This document shows, in pieces, positions 1 to 12,460 of a stretch of 64,000 nt of DNA (positions are counted from its first letter, which is position 1; every line of letters starts with the position of its first letter). The stretch lies in contig NZ_WHOH01000001.1 of the NCBI RefSeq assembly GCF_009741735.1, forward strand, positions 1,302,001 to 1,366,000, given 5' to 3'. Under the pieces are notes generated by a model. It was given only the letters and a program-made list of their open reading frames with translations, made no database searches and had not been told where the DNA came from. The stretch comes from Lentibacillus sp. JNUCC-1. GTDB taxonomy: Bacteria > Bacillota > Bacilli > Bacillales > Amphibacillaceae. The translations under genes and the position numbers were made by a program.

Positions 1-3330
<3,330 letters not shown>

Positions 3331-3923
3331 CCCCACCTTTTTAATTTTTTAACAAACCTAATACAAAAAGTTGCCGATATCTCCTAAAGACCATTCGACA
3401 CAAACTGCAAACTAGAGAAAACTTGAAATAACTTCCTCTAGCAACCACTCGGAGAAAACACTCCGCTTTCCGTGGGCGCTGCTGAGCCTCGGGCCCACAG
3501 GAGGTGGGTCATGAAGGCGTTGCGACAGGACGTCGCGGTTTTAGCCTTCCTTCCCCTATACCGCGCTTGCGGGGTCTCACCGAGGCTTATCCTTCCGCTG
3601 GAGTCTCCGTGTTTTCCCTGAGCTTGGGTAGAGCGTGTAAATGTCCCAAATGAATATTAGTGATGAGTCGTCCAAGCCACTGAATTATATTGAGTGATTG
3701 GAGCGGAGGGAAGTCGACTCCTGCGGGAACAGCACGAGTCTGAAGACCCCACAGTGAGCGGTCTTTGCGAGCGAGGAGGCTGAGGCCGTGCCCGCGGAAA
3801 GCGACTTCCCGGAGCGCAAATCACGGTGCTTTCATAAAAGTATATTGGGTTTGATTAGTTCGCAGTTTACGGAAGTTGCGCCTATAAATTGCAGCTGTTT
3901 ATGTTGATTGATTTGCTGTGAGC
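3331..3923. repeat. hutH-hutU spacer holding one copy each of repeat families A and B
   Basis: No gene is visible here. Positions about 3446-3629 are a reverse-oriented copy of repeat family A: the inverted ends GAAAACAC and GTGTTTTC flank a GC-rich centre containing the rc of CCTCGGTGAGACCCC. Positions about 3693-3835 are a copy of repeat family B, with AGTCGACTCCTGCGGGAAC near its start. The sequence CCCGCAGGAGTC on the minus strand at 3716-3727 is an intact copy of the site into which the IS110 element at 40.8 kb has inserted. Transcription from the hut promoter must cross both repeats to reach hutU. Confidence 0.8.
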
Positions 3924-5450
3924 TCACTTGATTTGGACCGTTTCACTGGTGTAGTTTGCGACGTCACTGTCGTTAGCATTTTTGAGCCAGTCGGTTACTT
4001 TTTCAATATCCTCTGAGAAAATCCGGTCTTCTGTAATACTTGGAAGCCAGGGTCTTACATTGTCATACAACCGGCGGGTCGCTGTTGCCATGCGATTAAT
4101 GCCACGGTATTCCACCGCCTGCATCGCGCAAATCAGTTCGATCGCCACGACACGCCGGGTGTTAGCGAGCATGTCACGTGCGTGCCTTGCCGCAATAGTC
4201 CCCATACTGACATGATCTTCCTGGTTCGCCGAAGACGGAATCGAATCCACGCTAGCTGGATGAGCCAAGGTTTTATTTTCTGAAACAAGTGAAGCAGCTG
4301 TGTATTGCATGATCATAGCGCCAGATTCCAGACCAGGGTTCGGACTTAAAAACGGGGGCAGGTCATTCAGTTGCGGATTGACAAGCCGTTCAATTCGGCG
4401 CTCAGATATATTAGCTGTCTCAGCAATGCCAAGTTTCAGAAAGTCCATGGCAAACGCGACAGGCTCCCCGTGGAAATTTCCGCCTGAAACAACTTTGTCC
4501 GGATCTGTGAAAATAAGCGGATTGTCTGTAACGGCATTTATTTCCGTTTCGAGCACGTCTTTGGCATGGTGAACCGTCTGCCAACATGCACCGAGTACTT
4601 GTGGAATACACCGAAGCGAATAGGCATCTTGAACACGGATTTCACCTTGATGTGACGTAAGGGCACTGTCTTGAAGGATCTTGCGCATGCGGGAAGCCAC
4701 ATTGTTTTGCGCTTGGTGACCGCGGGCCTCGTGCAGGTCGGCATCATAGGCATCAATAATGCCGTTCAGCCCTTCCATCGTCATTCCGCCGATTAGCTCA
4801 CTCTGCTTAAGAAGCTTGCACACTTCCCCGTACAAGATCACCCCTTGGGCAGTCATCGCCTGTGTCCCATTGATAAGAGCAAGCCCTTCTTTTGCTTTCA
4901 GCTTAATTGGCGTGATCCCGGCTTGTTTTAAAGCAGTACGGGCTTTCATGCGTTCACCATTGTAAAAGACCTCCCCCTCACCTAACAACGGAAGCGCTAA
5001 GTGTGCCAGTGGAGCAAGGTCCCCGCTTGCGCCCAGTGACCCTTGTTCGGGGACAACTGGATGAATGCGCGCATTCAACAAATACAAAATCTGTTCAATA
5101 AGCTCTGGACGTATACCCGATTGCCCCCTTGCCAGCGCATTGGCCCTGAGCAGCAGCATCGTTCGTGAAACCTCTTCAGAAAATGGCGCCCCAACCCCAC
5201 AAGCGTGTGAATGTATTAAATTGCGCTGTAAGTCATCAAGATCCGCTTCTTCAATCACGACATCACTGAACTTCCCAAATCCGGTATTAATACCATACAT
5301 TGTGCGGCGTTCCTCTAACATAGACTCGACTGTCTTACGGCTTGCCACAATCCGCTTTCTTGCTTTCTGGGACAATTCTATATGTTCACTCTGCCAGGCA
5401 ATCGCATCCGCCTCTTTAAGCGTCAGCCGGTCCCCGTATAAAATCAACAT
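3924..5450 (-). CDS. hutH: histidine ammonia-lyase HutH
   Basis: Catalyses the first step of histidine use, non-oxidative deamination of L-histidine to urocanate and ammonia. The 508-residue protein has the Ala-Ser-Gly triad at residues 141-143 (in [14 protein letters not shown]) that cyclises into the MIO electrophile, the catalytic tyrosine in [10 protein letters not shown] at about residue 52, and the [17 protein letters not shown] region near the C-terminus. The ATG at 5450 has GAGGTG six bases upstream. It is the first gene of the hut operon in this window; no hutP gene lies next to it. A promoter, a cre-like box and a terminator-like hairpin precede it. Confidence 0.97.
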   Translation of the reverse strand: MLILYGDRLTLKEADAIAWQSEHIELSQKARKRIVASRKTVESMLEERRTMYGINTGFGKFSDVVIEEADLDDLQRNLIHSHACGVGAPFSEEVSRTMLLLRANALARGQSGIRPELIEQILYLLNARIHPVVPEQGSLGASGDLAPLAHLALPLLGEGEVFYNGERMKARTALKQAGITPIKLKAKEGLALINGTQAMTAQGVILYGEVCKLLKQSELIGGMTMEGLNGIIDAYDADLHEARGHQAQNNVASRMRKILQDSALTSHQGEIRVQDAYSLRCIPQVLGACWQTVHHAKDVLETEINAVTDNPLIFTDPDKVVSGGNFHGEPVAFAMDFLKLGIAETANISERRIERLVNPQLNDLPPFLSPNPGLESGAMIMQYTAASLVSENKTLAHPASVDSIPSSANQEDHVSMGTIAARHARDMLANTRRVVAIELICAMQAVEYRGINRMATATRRLYDNVRPWLPSITEDRIFSEDIEKVTDWLKNANDSDVANYTSETVQIK

Positions 5451-5490
5451 CTCACACCTCCACAGCAGTGATTTAATGTATTAAAGTCCA

Positions 5491-5529
5491 TAAAAAAAGA
5501 GCCCCGATTGTATGATTCATCGAGCCTCT
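5491..5529 (-). terminator. leader terminator (putative attenuator) upstream of hutH
   Basis: On the minus strand an 11-bp stem (AGAGGCTCGAT / ATCGGGGCTCT, with one G-G mismatch and one wobble) closes a 10-nt loop and is followed by seven T. It lies about 75 nt after the predicted start of transcription and about 40 nt before hutH, so it would stop most transcripts unless read through. In B. subtilis the hut operon is antiterminated by HutP with histidine; a similar mechanism is an inference here. Only two NAG triplets spaced by 4 nt are visible beside the stem. Confidence 0.75.
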
Positions 5530-5607
5530 TTCCTTAGGTGTTTGAATGTACTGCGCTCCCACCGGATCATGGACATCCCCCAAATATTCAAATATTTCTT
5601 GATTACC

Positions 5608-5636
5608 ATTGTAAGCGTTTACCAAATTATTGTCAA
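5608..5636 (-). promoter_or_regulatory. hut promoter (sigma-A) with overlapping cre box
   Basis: A perfect -35 TTGACA (5636-5631) and -10 TACAAT (5613-5608) are separated by 17 bp. Between and overlapping them, GGTAAACGCTTACA (5623-5610) matches 13 of 14 positions of the CcpA catabolite-responsive element TGWAARCGYTWNCW. Binding of CcpA there would block RNA polymerase, giving catabolite repression of histidine use. Confidence 0.88.
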
Positions 5637-5697
5637 GAAACTTTTGAGACCAGACTCCCAGAACTAAAATCCTAGCAGACTGGCCCCGTTTTCCCGT

Positions 5698-6216
5698 TTA
5701 TTCGCGCAGCCATGGGTAATCTGTGCCGAATATCTGGGCAAATTCTTTTGATTGTTTACGTCGCTGCTTACGATGTGCGGCTCGCTCGGCAGCTTGTTCA
5801 TTCAGCTTTTTCTCATGTTCCGATTCAGGGTACACCGGTGGCACCATATCTGGTCTCCCATCTTCTCCAAGAGCGACAAAGGTTAAGAAAGCAGTGGTGC
5901 ACACTTTTCTCGCTCCCGTTAACAAGTCTTCAGTTACAACTTTAGCAAAGACTTCCATCGACGTTTCATGGGTCCAAGTGACAAAGGCTTCCACACAAAC
6001 TGAATCTCCTTCACGAACAGGTTCGAGGAAGTCAACAGAATCCATTGAGGCTGTCACAACCGGCTTTCGGGCATGTCTGACTGCGGCAATAGCTGCCACA
6101 TCATCAATATGAGCCACCAGTTTCCCGCCAAAAAGTGTGCCATGCGCATTCGTGTCAGGCGGCAAAACATGCGACGTCTTAACGGCTAATGAATAACTGC
6201 AAGGTTTTGCTTCCAT
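5698..6216 (-). CDS. acyl-CoA thioesterase (hotdog fold, YkhA-like)
   Basis: Predicted to hydrolyse acyl-CoA thioesters in the cytosol. The 172-residue protein has the single hotdog domain motif HGTLFGGKLVAHIDDVAAIAA near residue 26, with the conserved aspartate pair, then ASMDSVDF and the charged tail typical of the Bacillus YkhA group. The start at 6216 is supported by GAAGGAGAG eight bases upstream. It follows the cardiolipin synthase gene by only 30 bp on the same strand, so the two may be co-transcribed. The physiological substrate cannot be told from sequence. Confidence 0.9.
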   Translation of the reverse strand: MEAKPCSYSLAVKTSHVLPPDTNAHGTLFGGKLVAHIDDVAAIAAVRHARKPVVTASMDSVDFLEPVREGDSVCVEAFVTWTHETSMEVFAKVVTEDLLTGARKVCTTAFLTFVALGEDGRPDMVPPVYPESEHEKKLNEQAAERAAHRKQRRKQSKEFAQIFGTDYPWLRE

Positions 6217-6246
6217 AAAAATCTCTCCTTCATATCAGCTTTAATG

Positions 6247-7697
6247 TTATAAGATCGGTGACAACAACCGTGAGATGGACTCCTTAAACCGGATCCCGAG
6301 TGATCGTTTTTGGTAGAGGAGTTTCGTCATTTGCGTTGATTTATGAACATCTTTTTCAAACGCCTCTACCAGTTCTTGGGCAATTGCTGTGTCATACAAA
6401 AATGCGTTCACTTCAAAATTCAAGCGGAAACTCCTCACATCAATATTCGCTGTACCAACAGACGCAAGTTTCCCGTCCACCACTATCGTTTTCGCGTGTA
6501 AAAATCCACCTTGATAAATATACACTTCAGCACCCGCACTCAGCAAATCCCCAATATAAGAAAGCGTTGCCCAATAAACAAATGGATGATCCGGCTTATT
6601 AGGAATCATTATTTTTATTTTCACCCCGGACAACACTGCTATTCTTAAGGCATCACGCAGGCTTTCATCAGGTATGTAATAGGGGGTCTGAATATACACA
6701 TACTCTTTTGCCAATAAAATCATCTTAATATACCCGTACTTAATCTGCTCCCACTCTGAGTCCGGCCCGCTTGAGACGATCTGTACGCCGACATTGCCTT
6801 GAGGTTCAGCATTGTAAAAACGTTCCTCATAGCCAATATGGTTGCGAGAAGCCTGGTTCCAATCCAAAATAAATCGTGTCTGCATATTTCTGACTGCATC
6901 TCCAGACAGTCGCAAATGGGTATCACGCCAATAGCCGAATTTACGGCTTTCGCCAAGGTATTCATCACCTATATTAAAGCCGCCAATGTAACCAATCTGC
7001 CCGTCTATAATAGCAAGCTTACGGTGGTTTCTGTAATTGATTTTAAAGTTCACCTTGGGATTTTAGGCGGGAAAAATGCATCCACATGGGCGCCGGCTTT
7101 GCGGAGCCGTTTAATGAATTTCCTGCTTAACAACCGTGAACCCATATCATCATACAGCACCCGAACCTCTACACCCTGTTGGGCTTTCCGGATGAGCGTG
7201 TCGGTAATCCGCTTCCCGAGTCTGTCGTACCGAATGATATAATACAACAGATGAATGTGATCTGTTGCCTGATCCAAATCATCCAGCATAGCGTTAAATT
7301 TATCATTCCCGTCGGTGAAGATCCGGACATCATTATCCTGGGTAAAAATGGCATCATTGTTACGAAGATGCATGTAAAATAAATCTTTATACGCAGCCAG
7401 TTCTTTGTCCTTAAAATTAAACTCATCATCTTCAATGGCTCTGAGCTGTGCCTGGACAGCTTTTTTTACACCCAACTTACTTTTGGTATCCCAAGTGAAG
7501 ATTCGCCGCTTGCTCAACCGGCGCCCAAAAATCAGATACAGCAAAAACCCGCCGATTGGAATGAACAACAGCACCATCAGCCATGCCCAAGTCGCACTGG
7601 CATCTTTTCTCTCAAGAAAAATGATCGAGAAGCCGAGCGCAATATTAAAAAAAAGAAAAAATCCCAGTAAAATGTTCGGAACTGTTAAATACTCCAC
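6247..7697 (-). CDS. cls: cardiolipin synthase, interrupted by one frameshift
   Basis: Condenses two phosphatidylglycerols to cardiolipin at the membrane. Two N-terminal membrane segments (about residues 8-26 and 38-58) precede two phospholipase-D domains with the catalytic HxKxxxxD motifs HRKLAIID and HAKTIVVD. The reading frame breaks after AFFPPKIP near position 7055 and resumes as [16 protein letters not shown] one frame over. Adding one base restores a continuous 483-residue protein, the normal length. Both HKD motifs lie after the break, so if the shift is real the enzyme is lost. The start is a GTG at 7697 with GAGGAGA upstream. Confidence 0.9.
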
Positions 7698-7809
7698 ACA
7701 CGAAATCTCCTCTCAGAACCAAAGAAACCATGTCATTTTCCTATACTTCCATATACCCATAATATAGCATACTTCATCCATAACCGGGAATCCTCAAATC
7801 CTAATACAC

Positions 7810-7846
7810 AAAAACCAGCTGCAAAATTCCCGGGCAACTGGTTTTT
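7810..7846. terminator. bidirectional-type terminator after the methionine gamma-lyase gene
   Basis: AAAAACCAG and CTGGTTTTT form a stem around a GC-containing loop; T-runs occur on both strands. On the minus strand it lies 16 bp past the stop codon of the PLP enzyme gene. Confidence 0.7.
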
Positions 7847-7861
7847 ATTGTTCATATTTGT

Positions 7862-9045
7862 TTACATTTGGTTCAAGGCTTGTTCAAGGTCTGACCAGAT
7901 GTCTTCCCATGCTTCCAGTCCGACTGATAAACGAATCAGTTCATCACGAATGCCCATCTCCAGCCGGGCTTCTGGCGGAACAACCGCATGTGTCATAGAG
8001 GCTGGATGTTCAATCAATGTTTCAGCATCCCCAAGACTAACAGCAATTTTCAAGAAGAACAGGCGATTCAAGAGTGCTTGGGCATCTGCTTTTGTGCCTT
8101 TCACCTCAAATGCAAGCATTCCCCCGCCACGTTTCATCTGCCGCTCGCAAATATGGTGATCTGAATGATTTTCATCACCTGGAAAATACACACGTTCCAC
8201 GTTCGGATGCGCTTGGAGTTTTTCGAAAATCCGTTCCGCGTTATCACAGTGCCGATCCATTCTGAGTGGCAAAGTTTTTAAACCACGCAATAACAGCCAG
8301 GCATCAAACGGAGCGATTACACCGCCAATATCTTTTTGCGTCGTCATCGCCACTTCATCCATAAAATCTTTTTTCCCAACCGCAAGTCCTGCAATCACAT
8401 CTCCGTGCCCACCGATATATTTTGTGGCACTGTGGAGCACGACGTCACAGCCAAGGTCAAGCGGCCGCTGCAGATAAGGCGATGAGAATGTATTATCAAC
8501 GACCACTGGAATGCTGAATTCTTTCGCAACCTCAGCGACCATTTCCAAATCAATCAGCTTCATCGTTGGATTGATCGGCGTTTCAATATAAATACAAGCT
8601 GTTTCCGGTCTGATCAGCGCTCTAATATCCTCTTTCGTCGCCATAGCCGAAAAGTCACTGTCAATGTTATATTTTTCTTTCATCATAGACAGAAGGCCGA
8701 ATGTACACCCGTACAGCCCTTCAGAACATAGCACATGGTCGTTGGCCTTTGTCAACGCAACCAGCACAGCGGACACAGCAGCCATCCCCGAAGCAAAAGC
8801 AAGCCCGCGCTCTCCCCCTTCCAGCGCAGCAATCCGTTCTTCCAGCACCGTCACAGTCGGGTTGCCGAGCCGTGAATAAACATATCCGGGCTCTTCCCCC
8901 GCGAACCTCCTCTCCCCCTGTTCAGCCGATTCAAATGTGTACGTGGATGTCTGGAATAATGGCGGAACAAGGCTGCCTTGCATCGTCTTTGAATCATATC
9001 CCCATGAATAACCATCGTTTCCATCCGCTTATTTTCTTTATCCAT
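7862..9045 (-). CDS. Cys/Met metabolism PLP enzyme (methionine gamma-lyase / cystathionine gamma-lyase type), one frameshift
   Basis: A fold-type I PLP enzyme of the Cys/Met metabolism family, cleaving or transferring sulfur amino acid side chains. Visible are YSRLGNPTV, the LEGGERGLAFASGMAA block, the VVVDNTFSSPYLQRP cofactor region and the PLP lysine in HSATKYIGGHGD. The predicted start (ATG at 9045, GGGGGAG upstream) gives MDKENKRMETMVIHGG, but the frame breaks in a G4 run at 9000-9003. One extra G restores HGGYDSKTMQGSLVPP and a 394-residue protein. Assignment as methionine gamma-lyase rests on overall similarity; cystathionine lyase activity is an alternative. Confidence 0.88.
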
Positions 9046-9237
9046 ACAACTCCCCCTCACTGTCTTTTTAAAAAATCCCACACCCCCATCATATGTGATT
9101 CACCAATAAAATGAAAGCGTTTACCGTATAAAAATACATTGCTTTTTATTCTGGAGAGGCTTAAAATAATATCATTTACTTTAAAGATAGCAATACTTAC
9201 CTATATTTAAATGAATCTCCTTTTAATTTTGAGGCTC

Positions 9238-9682
9238 AGCATGTTATTTGACACGCTCAGTTCATTAATTGATGCGTTTGACTCAGTATTCGTTGCGCTC
9301 AGCTCATTAATTGACGCGCTCAACCCAGTATTCGTTGCGCTCAGCTCATTAATTGACGCGCTCGACTCAGTATTCGTTGCGCTCAGCTCATTAATTGACG
9401 CGCTCGTCCCATTATTCGATGCGCTCAGCTCATTAATTGACGCGCTCGTCCCATTATTCGATGCGCTCAGCTCATTAATTGACGCGCTCGACCCATTATT
9501 CGATGCGCTCAGCACTTTAATTGACGCGCTCAACCCATTATTTGATGCGCTCAGCTCATTAATTGACGCGCTCGACACGTTATTCGATGCGCTCAGCTCA
9601 TTAATTGACGCGCTCGACACGTTATTTGATGCGCTCAGCACTTTAATTGACGCGCTCGACACATTATTCGACGCGCTCAGCA
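9238..9682. repeat. tandem array, 21-bp units in 42-bp pairs
   Basis: About 21 units of 21 bp alternate between two types, for example GCGCTCAGCTCATTAATTGA and GCGCTCGACCCATTATTCGA, giving a 42-bp higher-order period. Because 21 is a multiple of three, long reading frames stay open on both strands (158 and 159 codons), reading heptads such as LSSLIDA on plus and LSASINE on minus. Neither frame has a credible ribosome binding site, and the minus frame starts at TTG. I therefore treat it as a non-coding minisatellite between the PLP enzyme gene and rarD, though a repeat peptide cannot be excluded. Confidence 0.85.
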
Positions 9683-9725
9683 ATATATAATCAAACTTTA
9701 ATCGTTATACAAAGGGGTGATAGCC

Positions 9726-10634
9726 ATGGAACAGGATGAAAAGTTCGGGATTTTGTATACAGCGGGGGCTTATTTTCTGTGGGGGCTGCTGCCGATTTAT
9801 TGGAAGCTGGTGGACGAGGTGCCTGCGGGGCAGATTCTCGCTCACCGGATTGTTTGGTCGTTTGTTTTTGTGTCTGTCCTTGTCCTTATTACAAAGAAAG
9901 GGCGTCCATTTTTGCATGCTTTCAAAGCACTGTTTCAAACTAAAAAACAAGCGGTTCAGCTTCTGGCTGCTTCTTTGGTGATCACCCTTAACTGGCTCAC
10001 GTTTATATGGGCGGTAAACAGCGGGCATGTTGTCCAGGCGAGCCTCGGGTATTATATCAATCCGCTCGTCAGCATCGTTCTTGGGATTGTCTTTTTAAAA
10101 GAGGGCATTTCCAGACGCTTAATCGTTTCCTTCATTCTTGCCTCGCTGGGTGTTTTGTACCTGACATTCAGCTATGGTGTATTTCCATGGGTATCAATCG
10201 TGCTTGCCTTGTCATTCGCCTTCTATGGGCTGATTAAAAAGACCATTTCCATCGGTCCCATGTTCGGATTGACAATAGAAACAATGTTTGTCACGCCTAT
10301 TGCCCTGATCTATCTTTCCGCAGTCAGCAACCCGGCACTCACGCTGGAATCAGCGATCACGCCAACAGGCTTGCTTTTGATGGGGGCAGGCGCAGCCACA
10401 GCGGTTCCCCTATTGTTATTTGCTGCGGGGGCACAAAAAATCCCTTTGTCGATGGTTGGCTTTTTGCAATATATCGCACCGACGCTTATGCTCATATTAG
10501 GTGTTTTTGTATATAACGAAGTATTTACAAGTGCCCATTTCATTGCTTTTGTTCTGATATGGAGCGCTCTCTTCATATATATGAGTTCTTGGTTTAAGCG
10601 AGCATCGCGAAAAGATCGGCAAGCAGAACATTAA
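9726..10634 (+). CDS. rarD: RarD-type EamA-family transporter
   Basis: An integral membrane protein of the drug/metabolite transporter superfamily; RarD proteins are thought to export metabolites, substrate unknown. The 302-residue sequence opens with GILYTAGAYFLWGLLPIYWK, characteristic of RarD, and holds about ten hydrophobic segments in two EamA repeats, ending in a basic cytoplasmic tail (SWFKRASRKDRQAEH). The ATG at 9726 is placed eight bases after AAAGGGG; an in-frame GTG at 9717 lies inside that ribosome binding site. It stands alone on the plus strand. Confidence 0.9.
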   Translation: MEQDEKFGILYTAGAYFLWGLLPIYWKLVDEVPAGQILAHRIVWSFVFVSVLVLITKKGRPFLHAFKALFQTKKQAVQLLAASLVITLNWLTFIWAVNSGHVVQASLGYYINPLVSIVLGIVFLKEGISRRLIVSFILASLGVLYLTFSYGVFPWVSIVLALSFAFYGLIKKTISIGPMFGLTIETMFVTPIALIYLSAVSNPALTLESAITPTGLLLMGAGAATAVPLLLFAAGAQKIPLSMVGFLQYIAPTLMLILGVFVYNEVFTSAHFIAFVLIWSALFIYMSSWFKRASRKDRQAEH

Positions 10635-10799
10635 AACGATTAAGCTTCTATTACAGTTATATTGTACGACCTTTTTTCATGTTATACTTGTGATGACGGC
10701 GAGCTTATAGGTATGATTGATTTTGTTCAATTAGGGTATACAAATGAAATAGCATATCTTGTACGGTCCGCCCATATGAAATCATACAGGTGATCATTT

Positions 10800-11735
10800 A
10801 TGAAACGAAAATATATATTGGCTATCTTACTCGGAATTTTTCTTTTGGGTGCCGGGGGTACAGTGTATTGGTTTGCAAACAGTGAAACAGCCGTGCCTGT
10901 CTCACTCAGCTCTGCCAATGACGAAGATCAGTCTGAACACAAACAAGCCGATCAGACCTCCAAAAAAGAACATGACGAGAATAAAGATGAGGAAACACAA
11001 GAGGATGAACCTGAAAAGACAGATATGGATTCTTTGACAGAGCAGCTGACGACCATTCTGTCAAAATCCATGAAAAAAGCGGTTGAATTGTTCTCCAACC
11101 AGGACACACATGTTACCGCTATTGGGGATTCCCTTACACAAGGTGTCGGTGACCAGTATGACAGCGGGGGCTACGTCGGCATACTTGAGCGCACCGTCAA
11201 CACCAACAGCGACACGACTGTTACATTTGATAACTATGGCAAACGCGGCAACAGATCTGATCAACTGTTGAAACGGCTGGAAAAAGAAGAGATTCAAGAT
11301 TCGATCAAAGATGCTGATGTGGTCCTTATCACAATAGGCGCTAACGACGTGATGCAGGTTGTGAAACAGAACATCACCAATCTAACATTCGAACCGTTCA
11401 CCGCAGAGCGTGAGCGTTACAAAGAGCGGCTCGAATCCATTTTTGATAAAGTAACAGAGCTTAACAGTGATGCCGATATATACCTTATTGGTTTTTACAA
11501 TCCATTCCAGCAATACTTTCAAAATGTAGAAGAACTCGATGAGATTATTAACGAATGGAATAGAACAAGCCGGACAGTGGCCAACGGAAGAGACAAAGCC
11601 ACGTTCATTCCCATTGATGATTTATTCAGCAATACTGAGGAAGAACTGTTTGCAGAAGATCACTTCCACCCGAATTACAGCGGCTATAGGCTTATGGCCG
11701 AGCGTGTTCTTGAATATACTGGGCAAGAGGAGTGA
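10800..11735 (+). CDS. ypmR: SGNH/GDSL-family hydrolase, membrane-anchored (YpmR-like)
   Basis: A predicted extracytoplasmic lipase/esterase of the SGNH family. An N-terminal membrane anchor (residues about 5-24) is followed by a very acidic, Glu/Asp/Lys-rich linker (about 35-80), then the catalytic blocks ITAIGDSLTQG (nucleophile serine), GANDV (oxyanion asparagine) and DHFHPNYSGY (Asp/His pair). All four consensus blocks are present, so it should be active. The next gene, ypmS, starts five bases after its stop; the same pair is adjacent in B. subtilis. The natural substrate is unknown. Confidence 0.88.
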   Translation: MKRKYILAILLGIFLLGAGGTVYWFANSETAVPVSLSSANDEDQSEHKQADQTSKKEHDENKDEETQEDEPEKTDMDSLTEQLTTILSKSMKKAVELFSNQDTHVTAIGDSLTQGVGDQYDSGGYVGILERTVNTNSDTTVTFDNYGKRGNRSDQLLKRLEKEEIQDSIKDADVVLITIGANDVMQVVKQNITNLTFEPFTAERERYKERLESIFDKVTELNSDADIYLIGFYNPFQQYFQNVEELDEIINEWNRTSRTVANGRDKATFIPIDDLFSNTEEELFAEDHFHPNYSGYRLMAERVLEYTGQEE

Positions 11736-11739
11736 GTTT

Positions 11740-12360
11740 GTGACAGAGAAACGTTCCCAACATAAGAAAAACAAATGGAAAATCCTTTTCTTATCGCTTT
11801 TAGTTGCAAATGGTGTGCTGGTGGTCGGCCTGTTAATCCTTTTGTTCTGGCCTGTTTCTGAAACAGACAGACCCGATGCCAAGCCACAGCCTAAAGACGA
11901 AAGCTCAGAATTTATCGTTCGGACAACAAAGCAAAATGTCGACGATCTGGCTAATGCGTATCTTGAAGAATTGCTTAAAGGAACCAATCATCAGTATAGC
12001 CTTTCCTTGAATGAAGATGTGGAGCTGAACGGGGAGTTGCCTGTTTTCACAACGACTGTTCCGCTTTCGATGCATTTCGACCCGGAAGTCCAGAAAAACG
12101 GAGATGTCGTGTTGAAACAAAAGTCCATATCAGTCGGGCTGCTCCAGCTGCCGAATCAGAAGATCATGGAATATATGGGTAAATACTTGCCGATGCCTGA
12201 ATGGGTTACAGTTGATGCAAAAAAAGAAGAGATTTACGTCGCTGTTACCGAGATGGACATTAAAAGTAATTTCCATGTGTCTGTTGAACAACTCGACCTC
12301 GAATCAGACAACCTAGCCTTTAAAATCCGCGTCCCTTACAAAACAATGGGCATTGAGTGA
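11740..12360 (+). CDS. ypmS: YpmS-like membrane-anchored protein (DUF2140)
   Basis: Function unknown. The 206-residue protein has a short basic cytoplasmic start, one transmembrane segment (about residues 15-37, ILFLSLLVANGVLVVGLLIL) and an extracytoplasmic domain. The GTG start at 11740 has AAGAGGAG seven bases upstream, overlapping the end of ypmR; an in-frame upstream extension inside ypmR is not credible. Tight coupling to the GDSL hydrolase suggests the two act together at the cell surface. Confidence 0.85.
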   Translation: MTEKRSQHKKNKWKILFLSLLVANGVLVVGLLILLFWPVSETDRPDAKPQPKDESSEFIVRTTKQNVDDLANAYLEELLKGTNHQYSLSLNEDVELNGELPVFTTTVPLSMHFDPEVQKNGDVVLKQKSISVGLLQLPNQKIMEYMGKYLPMPEWVTVDAKKEEIYVAVTEMDIKSNFHVSVEQLDLESDNLAFKIRVPYKTMGIE

Positions 12361-12422
12361 AGGCTGGCTAGGCTCCCAATGGTTATGAACAGCTCGGATA
12401 ATTTATAATTTCCTAAGCAAAG

Positions 12423-12456
12423 AAAAAAAGGCTGTTTTTAAGAAAGCAGCCTTTTT
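12423..12456. terminator. bidirectional terminator between ypmS and the WYL regulator
   Basis: AAAAAAAGGCTG and CAGCCTTTTT flank a 12-nt loop with A and T tails on both sides, sitting between two convergent genes. Confidence 0.85.
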
Positions 12457-12460
12457 CTCT

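Noticed and set aside
5529-5545. A HutP-binding site in the hutH leader
   Set aside because: Only two NAG triplets with 4-nt spacing are visible (AAG, GAG); the known site needs three, so I did not annotate it.
7050-7060. Programmed -1 frameshift signal in cls
   Set aside because: There is no X XXY YYZ slippery heptamer or following stem at the break, and eight other genes show the same type of one-base loss.
9207-9690. Two long opposite-strand frames of heptad repeats as protein-coding genes
   Set aside because: They arise from a 21-bp period, have no ribosome binding site, and the minus frame starts at TTG; kept only as a tandem repeat and a finding.
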